64,000 nt of DNA from Brienomyrus brachyistius (taxonomy: Eukaryota; Chordata; Actinopteri; Osteoglossiformes; Mormyridae). Each line of letters starts with the position of its first letter. The stretch's first letter is position 1. Below the pieces are notes generated by a model. The model had not been told where the DNA came from. It worked only from the letters and a program-made list of their open reading frames with translations, and did no database searches. Below are positions 12,744 to 22,499 of this stretch, piece after piece. The position numbers and the translations under genes are program-made. The stretch spans positions 248,001 through 312,000 of the forward strand of contig NW_026042423.1 of the NCBI RefSeq assembly GCF_023856365.1. Reading direction: 5' to 3'.

Positions 12744-12871
12744 ACTTACTTTACATTCAAACACCTGTGTGAAGTCAGGGGAGGAAAAGAGCCGCATTGT
12801 GCCGCTGCTGGCCGCCCCTCCCCCTGCGAGCCGGCTTCCCGGAGGGTTGCTGTTTTGCTTGCGCTTTTATA
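12744..12871 (-). promoter_or_regulatory. Candidate minus-strand TATA promoter with short first exon
   Basis: On the minus strand a consensus TATAAAAG lies at 12871-12864 inside a CpG-rich block. A start about 30 bp downstream would fall near 12836. From there an ATG at 12797-12795 (A at position -3) opens 16 codons (MRLFSSPDFTQVFECK) ending exactly at a consensus splice donor GTAAGT at 12749-12744. The peptide is not recognised. It could be an alternative 5' exon pointing towards asap2, the first exon of an unannotated transcript, or chance. No acceptor partner was identified. Confidence 0.35.
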
Positions 12872-13075
12872 ATGCGGCCGGGGGAGCGGAGCGGAGCTGC
12901 TGACGCTGCGCGAATCCGCCGAGCCTCGGCGGGACGGACATTGTTGTAAATATAGAAGCGACAGCGCCAGCCGGACCTCAGGGCGGCCTGTAAATCGCAG
13001 CGTCTGTGTGAAGTTCACTCCGCCCGCGCCCCCCTCGCATTCTTGTCGCCGGGCAACGTTTCTCCGTGGATCCCC
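12780..13075. promoter_or_regulatory. CpG island-like block between asap2 and mboat2
   Basis: The sequence is markedly GC-rich with dense CpG (repeated gcgg, ccgc and gcgc words), unlike the AT-rich flanks. It contains the minus-strand TATA box at 12871-12864 and an ACATTGTTGT word (SOX-type) near 12939. Unmethylated islands of this sort usually mark promoters, but neither recognised gene starts here. Confidence 0.55.
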
Positions 13076-13429
13076 CAGAATAGAGAGTTTAATTATTTAA
13101 AAAAAACAGTTTTGTGCTGAGTCTTGGGTTCATGATGAGTTCATCAGTTTCACTGACTTAGCCCTGGCCCACCCTGTTCAGGTTCGGCTCCCAAGTCTGA
13201 GAAAGATTCACCACTGCATTTTAATACCCACATACAGTATAGCAGTAGTGGCATCTGGAGCTTTTTGACAATAACGGTATGGCCCGTTTCCCGACAATGC
13301 TGAGCGTGTGTGGGCCCTCAGTTACCAGATGGTTTTGCCGTTACCTGGGAAAGTGGGCAGAGGCGAATATTTTTAGGATAAAAAAATGAACCATTTCAGC
13401 AAGTTGGGAGAGAGAGAGAGGTGGATAAA

Positions 13430-13564
13430 TGGCTCTGAGGTGACGTCATTCGGGATATAAAAGGCGCTCTCAAGCAGGAATAAGTCGAAATTGCGAAATG
13501 GTTCGTTACAGCAGCATTTCTGTGCGTTTTGTTCCGTTAGATCTAACCGAACCGAAGGGTACGT
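13430..13564 (+). promoter_or_regulatory. Candidate plus-strand CRE + TATA promoter with short first exon
   Basis: A perfect palindromic CRE (TGACGTCA, 13441-13448) is followed after 7 bp by TATAAAAG (13456-13463). About 31 bp after the TATA, transcription would start near 13487. A strong-context ATG (gaaATGG) at 13498 opens 20 codons (MVRYSSISVRFVPLDLTEPK) and reaches a possible donor GTACGT at 13559-13564. Read on without splicing, the frame stops after 27 codons. The peptide is not recognised. It may be an unannotated gene or non-coding RNA promoter, or a decayed LTR. Confidence 0.4.
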
Positions 13565-14296
13565 CCCCTATAATTAACTAAATAAGTGGTGGTGAAACAT
13601 TTGCATGTTTTACTTTGCATCAATATTTAAACATTTAATTTATAAAAGATTCATTTCTCTCCTGGCACACCTTATAACACCAGATGTCTGGATCTGTAGC
13701 TAAGGAAGTGCCCGCCTTTGCTCACTGGGAGACAGCCCCCTCGCATCCACGTTAAGGCCAGGGCGGACCTAGCGGCGCTGCTAAAGATGCTGCTCTGCTT
13801 TGTTTTGTGTGGCCACCACAATAGGAAGTGATTGCCCCCCCCCCCATTCTGAAAGGCCAGTGGGCTCTGTGATTACAGGGATCACCGGCGCTTTCGACGC
13901 GGGCCAGCTGCCGTAGGCTGTTACTGTTCCTGGAGGGAAAAATCAATTTGACCTCTTTCGTTCCCGGCCGACGAAATAAAAGGGAGATTCTCGTCTGAGA
14001 AGCTGGTGCTTTGGCTCCCATTTCTTTTCCCTAAAGCCCAAAACCCTCGTTCAGGTAGAAGGGGGCTTTTCGAGAAGCTAAAGGAGACACACACCCCGAC
14101 GCACACATACATTCTATTTTTAAACTGAAGTTTAGATGAAAGATGCTGCAGTCTGACATTGCAGTTTTCTGGAGCTGACAGATACTGTCATTAAAATAAG
14201 TAGTATGATAGTATACAGTTTTATTACTATTATTAAATAAAAAGGCTAGTAATTCATTACATGATGTGTAGCACTAATACTGTTGTATGTATTTTG

Positions 14297-14345
14297 TCCA
14301 TCCATCCATCCATCCATCCATCCATCATCCAACCGCTTATCTTGA
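14297..14345. repeat. ATCC microsatellite with 'aaccgctta' tail (dispersed teleost repeat end)
   Basis: About seven ccat units run into ccaaccgcttatcttgat. The same ATCC-then-ccgctta arrangement occurs elsewhere in the window (24572, 26305, 55625) and marks one end of a common teleost dispersed repeat. Confidence 0.7.
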
Positions 14346-16783
14346 TCAGCACAGATGTCAGTATTATCTGTGATGAACCTAATTATTCTTCATTGCACTC
14401 GGTCAAAAGCGCCGGTTATGCTGTAGGTGAGAAGAGACAGGATCTATTAATCTGGCTCTTAATGACAGGCTGATGCTAACGGCCTGGCTGCCATGAACAT
14501 TAGCAGAAGTGAGGGCCAGGTGTCACCGGGGAAAACGCCTGTCGGGCCAAAGCTGCATGAATGTGTGCGTCCTTTGTCGCGGGACAGCAGGGAGACGTGT
14601 GTGTTGGGCAAAGGGTACTGTTTACATCCCAGCTCCCAGGTTTCACGTTCTCCTGTTCCCGTTTTTGAGAACCTTCAGCTACAAACGTTTTCCCTCTGCC
14701 CCCCCCCCGCCCCCCCCGCCCACTACATGCCCCAGGGCAAACAACCCAAACCTGCTCATCTGGGCCCGCCGGCGAAACGGCCGTCTGACAGATGTCCTCG
14801 ATGACTCAGTTCTTCCTCTGAAGAGATAAATGTTCGTGATTGAAGGCGGGGATTCAGCTGATGCGTGACAGCGAATTCCCTTCACCATAACCCCCCACCC
14901 TCCACCAAGTGAACGCGGTGGCCATGACCTCATCGCATTACTTCACGGTGAGCGGCTTATTGTAGATAATGCAGCATCTCTTGAAAAATGAAAAAAATGT
15001 AACTATCCTAAACAAAGTGCCATTTTTTGGCTAAATTTCCCTAAATTTCCCTATAAGGTAATGCTTACATTTTCCTTGTTTGCTTATTGTATCCCTCCAG
15101 TTTTCTGCATTTTTTTTATAAAACAGTCTCTGGAACAATTGGGGTGGAGGCAAGTGTCTGATCCAAGGATGAGATCGCGCCGCAGAACCTGGATTTTGAC
15201 CCGGCGTCCTTCCAATCACAGACATGGAGTCCTATCCTGCTGAGTCTCACACTGTCCTTCCTTTAATAACCGTCTTTGATCTGGAAGCCATTTTGATTTA
15301 GTCCTGCGGGAGCTCGGAGCAGGTGTGTGGAAACGGCATCACCAAGAGAGGCGAATTCTCCAAGACGACTGGACTTGCCGTCTGTCCCTGTAGCGATGTC
15401 TGACCCACCTTCGCTTTTCACCCAGTGCCGTGATAGCAGGCTGCCAGGCATTGTGGTTTTAGACTGGCTGGCACCGCCATCGCCAACCTCCACCTCCAGT
15501 ACCTAATTAAAGGACCCCCCCCCAGGTAGCCACAGTGCTCATTAAGGTGAAATCAGTCCTCGCTGAACAGGTCCGCCTGTCTTGTCCAGTTCAGTTACCT
15601 GGCATCCAATTACTGAAATTAATTATTTAATTAAATTTTTTTTACCAAAGGGCAAAGGGGGGGGGGGTGCACTCTGTCTGCCTTGTGGTGACAGCTGATT
15701 ATGACAGCGACAGGGGAAATGGTCTACATTCCACCAGCAGGGCCAACTCGCCCCTATTAAATATAGTCTGAGCCGCCTGCAACATTTGCATCAGTCCCAT
15801 TGTCTGTGTCCAGTCACAATGGGCTATTCTCAGAGGGGGGTTTAGTATGTAGATTAATTCAATCAGCATCTGCATGTGGTGGTGGGGGGGGGGGGTTTGA
15901 GGTCAGATACAAGGCAAGCATTTCCTCAGGCCGTCTTATCCCTGTGTAAAACGGCAAGCTTTTATTTATTAGTTTGTTTAATTACCCGAGCTGCTGGCTA
16001 CATATGGCACCTCTAGCACATTAATGACCGTCTAAGTCCCTGTGGTCGACCTCTGGCCACATTGCTCATCTTCAGCGCAGAAGAACTGCTTCGGTTCATC
16101 AGAGGTGATTTCCAGGTCGCGAGAGCTGTGTTGGCAAGATGACATGAAGTGTCATTTTAGGTGCCGGTGTGGGTTGGATGGGATGTGGGTTCCCTATAAA
16201 TGGACACCACAGACTCACCAGCCATATTTTCTGCTCAATCCGCTGCACTCGTCATGCGCTGACAGGTTCTGAGAAACATTTTAGGGGGGGGGGGGGGGCA
16301 GCTAATATGGAGGTTTTTGGAGCTCCGGTTGGTGCTTGGGGAAACTAGTGGACCTGGGGGTGGGTGATTTTGGTGAAGGGGCAAAGTGCCGATCTCACAC
16401 TTGTCGTCGCATCCTGGAAACAGAACAAACCACAGGGCTTTCAGAAACAGGCACTTAGGGCAGCAGGGGGGTGGCGGAGGGGGGGGGGGTCGCTGAATGG
16501 TGCAGCTTTATTTCCCACAGATGGCAGCCAATTACAATGGTCCTCCTTAAATTTTGGGTCGGCATCCCGGTGCCCACTTTCCTGGCGCCTTTGTCTCGAC
16601 GTCCACGATCTTTTCAGGCCCGGCTCTTGGAGGGAGGGGTCACAGTGAACACGCAGCTCTGTGAGGGGTAGGGAGGTTGTATCCCAAGAGCCAGGTTCCG
16701 GGGGTGGGTGTGGGGGTGCTGTTTGAGGGTGTGTTTGGGGGCCACGAAACTGCAGTCAGCTATCGTGCCATTTCTAAGCCGGT

Positions 16784-16804
16784 TGTGTGTGTATGTGTAT
16801 GTGT

Positions 16805-16839
<35 letters not shown>
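16784..16839. repeat. GT dinucleotide microsatellite
   Basis: About 28 GT units, with a few TA interruptions, follow a G-rich stretch at 16699-16740. Confidence 0.9.
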
Positions 16840-16843
<4 letters not shown>

Positions 16844-19474
16844 GGAGGGGGGGGGGCTTCATGACTGAACTGCAATGCACTTCCTCCCCCATTGGAAAAT
16901 GTGACAATTTCCTCTGTTTCTATCTGTCCACTAAAAGCGACAGATAGAAAGAAAAAGAAATAACATAACAGGCCAGGCCGGGGTCAGACAAGAGCAATCA
17001 ATCAGAAGTGATGACACTCACACGGCTTGGCTGTGGCCAGTGGGGTACTCAGCCTCCCCAGGCACTGTGCAAACATAGACCTGAAAGTAGGTATCAGGAA
17101 TGGACAGCTCATCGTATTACTCAGATCAAATGCGGAGCCGGTCCTGGAATCAATCGACGCGTGATGGTTTCGGTGCCTTAACAGGGTTAGTGACTGTCAG
17201 TGAGTGATTTACGGGTTCATCTACCCCCCCCCCCCCACCTTAACCTCATGTTGATTCCTGCAGCCACAAGTCCCAAAGGATGGAAAAATTCTCTGGAAAA
17301 TCCATGCTCTTCCAGCATCCCGATTTTATTGGTTACATCCTCCTAAGCCGACATTTCTCTGTGCTCTGCTCTGTGTGACATTTCTTGTGTGAAAGCTGAC
17401 ATGCCATGCTGGGGGAGGGGGCAAATCTGTAGTCCGCAAGGACCAACAAGCTTCCACACGCTGAACTGATGGGCGATAATGGAAGTCTGTCCTTGGACAA
17501 CAGCGCTAAAAGCATCCAGGAGATCGTTCCCTGCCTGCTGACGCCTGGCTTTGCCAGAATCCCGGCTGTCCGCTGCCTCGCTATTACTTTTACAGGCAAT
17601 TTACTCTGAAGACGATCCTCGCCAGTTAAGAGAAAGTGTTTCGTACCTCTTGTTAAGAATTGTATGTTTCTTGTATGGTTTGTATGTTTTAATAGCATAC
17701 CATCTTTTGTCAAATATCACCAATTTTTTCCGGCTATAATCCTCAATTTTCCTCTGAAAACAGATCAGGAAGACTTTTCTACACCCGCATTGTGTGTGTT
17801 ATTTTCAGATTTTTCCCTCCATGATGGGGATATACTTGAACAACTTCGCAAAACCCTTTAGGCTGAAGTGTGGCAAATAAAAAAGGCCTCGTCGATTGCT
17901 GAGGACGAGCAGCAGACGCACCAAAAGCAGTAATGCGTCCTCCGTGCGGCTATTTTCGGCTCACGTACGGCGGGCGGCCGCCCCAAACAAAAAGACCTTC
18001 CCATGACATCTTGAAAAAAAAACTAGGAATTTCCCAAAGGGGCCCAGACAAAAAGCGTCTCTTTGCTATAAAGGGGGGTGGGGGTGGAGTGGGTGGGGGG
18101 GGTTGTAGGGCTATCTGCTTTCAGCATGGACCTGTGACTGCTAGAACCGCGACAGACAGTGAGGCAGAAGGTTCCGGTGGCGGTAGTGGGGGTGGTGCCC
18201 CGTTCAGCTCTGTGTGAGAATGCTTTGGATCCGTCTGCGGCATGCTCCGAGAACCTAGTGCCATGTGTTCTCTTTTTACGGTTTTAACGGTTCCTATATT
18301 TTGCCAGAGTTGGTGATTCGTTCCCCAACCAAGTGCTGGTCCTGCAGTCAGCCGTCGTTCAACCCAATTAGTACAATTGCATTTATTTCTTTTTTTTACG
18401 TAGCGCCATCCGCATGTCGGCTGCCTCGGAGAGCACTGCCACAGGGAAATTAGTAAGCGGCAGAGAAGATGCAGAAGCAATTAGGGTTTCATGGTTGGTG
18501 ATACCGGCATGAGATAACGGCTAAGGGAAGGAGAAAAGGAACCAAAAGGACTCATTCCAGACAGGGATTCGATTTCCGAAGTAGCATAAGGACACACATG
18601 TACACGTGCGTCCCAGAGCCCCAGTCAGACAGGGGGCAAGGATACGTCGCCTTGGCGACGAACTCAGGGCTCGATTAACGGCCCACTGCAGCTGGAAGAG
18701 CTTGACTTTGCAGTGGTCCTCCATGTTTATCCTCTTCTCTTTCTCTTTTACGTTCACTCACTCATTTCTCTTTTATTTTTTTACTTGGGCGCTGGGCGGG
18801 GCTCTGAAACAGTGAGCTGCATTGATGGAGCCTGCAGTGGCTTGGGGTGAGTGTGTGTGAGTTGGGGGGGGGGGGAGGATTGGGGGGTATGTGTTGCCAT
18901 GGAAACAAAAAAGTAAACTGGCCCCAAGTTTTAATTGGTCATTTCTACTGCGACAAAAAAATCCTGCATGGTGGGACCATGGAAATTCCTTAATGCGGCT
19001 ACCCCCCCCCCCCCCCCCCGCACCTCCTTTTTTTAAAAACACGGTTCATTGGATAATTCACAGCAGCATCTCAAAATAAACGTTTAATGGTGAATGTTAA
19101 ACATAAACCTCTTGCTTATGCGTCAAAAATGATTAAAAGTCAAAAATGATTAAAAGGCCTCGAATCTTAAAGGGACACGCTCCTTCTTTCACTGCACCAC
19201 AGATCATTCACGGTGCAGTCGACCTGAACGCCAGGAGACGGATTGGCCAATCAGCCCAGCCAATCAGTGGTTTGGCAATCCTGACCGCTTGATCACTCCT
19301 TTCTTGGATGAGCATAACCCCAAACCTCAATCTTACAATGATGTCACCCCTGTTCCAGTCCTCTCCTCCCGCTAGGTGTTCATTCATAAAAATAGCTCAG
19401 GGGGAAAAAAAAGTCCGGCTCTGAAGAAAGATCCACAAAAACAGCATGACAACAAGAAGCAGCTCAGAATTTTT

Positions 19475-19606
19475 ACATTCATCTGATGCTTTTTATTCGC
19501 AGTGACTTAGAGCACAGGGAAGGGTTACAATTTATGTGTGCCCTCTGGGATATGAACCCACAACCTTTGCATTGTTAGCGTAATGCTCTGCTTGCGGAAC
19601 TAAAGG
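19475..19606 (-). mobile_element. tRNA-derived SINE remnant
   Basis: The segment contains a degraded 'cagatgcttttatccaaagcgacttaca' type tail (here ctgatgctttttattcgcag, then tgacttagagc) followed by tatgaacccacaaccttt and gcgtaatgctctgct, the reversed tRNA-like head common in teleost SINEs. Orientation is inferred from the reversed B-box-like word. Confidence 0.55.
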
Positions 19607-20194
19607 AGCCAATAAATAAACTAGCATGAAATCAGGCCTTTTTAAATTTAAAGCCTCCCATCTTCATTTTGTACTCCTTATCAGAGATACATCCTCAGAA
19701 AGATTTTTACGGGGGTGGGGAGGTTGAACCTACACCGGAATTTGTCACACTGGCATTGTTGCTGTACCCAAGCTGTTCTTGGCAGGGTAAATGTTTTAGC
19801 CCCCCCCCATCCCCCACATTACTATCCATTCCAACAGAGAATATAGTCATTCCTTCCATCTGCCCCCACCCCCAGCACTCTGGTTTAGGGTCTAAGCACC
19901 ACCATGGTAAGGCAGCCTGGAGCCATCTCACCGTTACTGTTACAGATTTGCATAAACGTCAGACTCCTTCAGATCTCATTTGCATGGTTATTCAATTTAC
20001 GGCCAAGAGACTCAAATCGCTCACAATAGGTGTCTCGTTTTGAAGGGAACATGTCTTTCTTTTTAGAGGGGAGTTGATTTCAGATCAGTCGTTGCCTTTT
20101 TTATGCACCCCTACCTGTGTGCTTTGGCTCCACCTGGACAAAGTCAATAGTAAGTTACCTGCACCTGGGCATTTAACGTTTCAGTCCTTGCCTG

Positions 20195-20271
20195 GTGAGC
20201 GGCCATTGTGAGCAGCCATTGTGAGCAGCCATCGTGAGCAGCTATCATGACCAGCCATCGTGAACGGCCTG
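20195..20271. repeat. 13-bp tandem repeat, about 6 degenerate copies
   Basis: The unit gtgagcagccatt starts at 20195, 20208, 20221, 20234, 20247 and 20260, with substitutions growing towards the right end. Confidence 0.85.
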
Positions 20272-20875
20272 TGATACACTTACAATCCTACAGATAGATG
20301 AATAAACTGGCAACATCTGCGACTGCAGGAACGATCATAGAATTAGGGAATAATTACCGTGATCACTGCTATTCTGCAACAGTGTGGGGTCAGTTAGTGC
20401 CAAGGAGGACAGGTGAAGAGACAGCGCCTCCTGCAGGGAAGGCAGAGAGGCACAGAAGTCGTCAAAGATCCGGTACTGGTCTCCTAATGGGTTGACCGAC
20501 ACTGCAAAGATAATATGTCAAAGACTGCTGGCCTGGTAGGTTTTTTGATCAGCGCTTCATTTGATGGGAGTAAATTACCCAGCTGTGAAAAGAGCACCGT
20601 CTAAGCAGCGGAAGATCCAGCTGTGGAGGGAGCCCTTGACCGGCGGCGGGGTGGTTTTTCCTACAGATGTCAGGAAAAAGCAGCTGTTTTGGTTTCCACC
20701 AGGCAGCTGTTTCAGGCCAGCTCACACGTTCCCGGCCCAGCAAAGGTGCAAGACCTCGTGCCTCTGGGCAACCCGTCAGACTCGAGGCATATGAATCAGC
20801 TTGGGGGGCAAATTGGCATAGACACGTCCCACACTTTGGCCTGAGGCCATGTTTGCTAAAGACGGCTATATATAG

Positions 20876-20912
<37 letters not shown>

Positions 20913-20913
20913 C

Positions 20914-20946
<33 letters not shown>
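20876..20946. repeat. CA dinucleotide microsatellite
   Basis: About 35 CA units, interrupted by two CG dinucleotides. The open frames covering it on both strands are artefacts. Confidence 0.95.
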
Positions 20947-20949
<3 letters not shown>

Positions 20950-21439
20950 CGCAATGGGAGTCTGTTTTCCATTGGTAATGATAAAATGATAATAACAATT
21001 TTACAAGATGGTAACTGTAAGCCCATGGGTGTGATATAGACAGTGAGATAAGCCTTTAGCTGTTACAAACCGTACGTCACTGGCTGTAAATGTGTCTAGC
21101 GGGGTTTTCTTAGCGATCACAGAACTCCGACAAGCTCTTATCGTCATGGAGACGAGACGAGTGACAAAACGCATCCATGATCGACAATCCAGGTACTAAC
21201 GCAATGCATCGATTATACCGTGGGCAGTTCATTTTAACCTCATTTAGCTGTTACAGATCTGTAATGGGAGCCTTAAAAATAGTTTACAGAAATATTTAAT
21301 TTGGAATTTTTCCATACTTTTTTCAGTTATGTGAAACTATCTGCTCGGAAACAAACTTTGTTGTGAAGTGCTATTTCCTGCATCACACGGAGGTCTAACT
21401 TTGAAGTTCACGATCAGTAGTTCCATCGGCGTCTAGCTG

Positions 21440-21457
21440 TTGGCGCCCCCTGCCGTC
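21440..21457 (-). promoter_or_regulatory. Weak CTCF-like motif
   Basis: The minus-strand reading acggcagggggcgccaac shares the AGGGGGCGC core with CTCF sites but deviates at the flank. Confidence 0.2.
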
Positions 21458-21569
21458 TGTAAACAAGAAAAAAAAAACATTTTCGCCAAAGATGTAGGCG
21501 TACATAAACATGGTATGTACGAGGTTGCATATATGACAATTTGGGACCAAAAGGTTTTCAAAGTATACT

Positions 21570-21850
21570 AAAACCTGAAACTTCCTTACTTTTGGGGACA
21601 TTTTCAGGTCCCTATTTGGATAATCTCAATTTTATAAATCTATAAATGAAATAAAAAAAGGTAAAAATGTCTTGTACTGGACCAAATGTCCTCCATAATG
21701 TAATAAAAACCTGGTATTTTGATGTGGTGGGGACCATTTTTCAGGTCCCCACAGAGATCTGTGAATACAATAAAAAAAAATAATGTCAAAAGACTTGTAT
21801 TTTGTACGATTACTTATGGTAAAGGTTAGGGCTGCGTGGGTGTTAAGGCA
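21570..21850. repeat. Dispersed repeat with 'ggtcccca' blocks, copy 1
   Basis: Blocks such as ggggacattttcaggtccc, accaaatgtcctccataatg and ggggaccatttttcaggtcc recur. Related sequence lies at 30128-30262 and 38243-38330. The pattern matches a non-autonomous element widespread in teleosts, but the family name is not certain. Confidence 0.5.
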
Positions 21851-21867
21851 GGGATTGGAGTTTTTCC

Positions 21868-21955
21868 ATTAATGAATGGATGTATAAGCGGTTAAACAGG
21901 TTAGGCTCCCAAAGCAGCATCCTTGATGGATGGATGGATAGATGGATGGAAATGA
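21868..21955 (-). repeat. GGAT repeat with reversed 'taagcggtta' (dispersed repeat end)
   Basis: A gaatggatgtataagcggtt block and a ggatggatggatagatggat run are the reverse-complement form of the ATCC/ccgctta repeat end seen elsewhere in the window. Confidence 0.55.
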
Positions 21956-22134
21956 ATTTTGATAGAAACTGTGAAAGGAACCTTCAACATGTTAGTTTCA
22001 ACATGTTGCATATGTGGGTAAAAGTGTGAGAAAAGGTTTCATTCAATAAGGAACAATTATTATAATCTTAATATTCATTATCACATTGAAACGGAAAGTA
22101 CTTCCTGTTATCTGGAAAACAGGCTTGCCTGGCC

Positions 22135-22495
22135 CCAGTGAACACAACAGGGTCCATAAAGACATGGTTGGGTGAGTTTGGTGTGGAAGAACTTGACTTA
22201 CCTGCACAGAGCCCTGACCTCGACCCCATTGAATACCTTTGGGGTGAACGAGAACCGTTCAGTGCCTGACCTCACAAATGCTCTTCTAGATGGATGGGCA
22301 AAAAATTCCCACAGACACACTCCAAAATCTGGTGGAAAGCCTTCCCAGAAGAGTGGCAGCTGTTATAGCTGAGTAAAGGAAGGGGATTGAACCAACTCCA
22401 TATTGATGCCTATGAGTTAGGATGGAGTGTCATAATAGGTCCTGTAGATGTACTGAGCAGGTGTCCCAATTCTTTTGTCCATATGGGGTTTTTCA
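22135..22495 (+). mobile_element. Tc1/mariner-like transposon remnant (transposase 3' end)
   Basis: Reading from about 22158, the frame gives KTWLGEFGVEELDLPAQSPD then LDPIEYLWGERE, the signature DDE transposase segment (PAQSPDLNPIEHLW) of fish Tc1-like elements. After it come cttctagatggatgggcaaa, gtggaaagccttcccagaag and a cccaattcttttgtccatat end. Frameshifts and missing 5' coding sequence show the copy is inactive. Confidence 0.75.
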
Positions 22496-22499
22496 ATAT

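Larger units (their letters stand above)
13570..19470. other. Intergenic stretch without a recognised gene
   Basis: This stretch contains an ATCC microsatellite at 14297-14326, a GT microsatellite near 16784-16839, G-rich and C-rich tracts (for example 15 G at 16284-16298 and 18 C at 19002-19019) and a G-quadruplex-like stretch at 18074-18105. A 17-bp direct duplication (gtcaaaaatgattaaaa) lies near 19122-19156. Open frames are short and have no family resemblance. Confidence 0.5.

Noticed and set aside
20549..20998. Open frames through CA/GT runs (also 16614-16947 and 38238-38522)
   Set aside because: Dinucleotide arrays give alternating Cys-Val or His-Thr frames; these are microsatellite artefacts.
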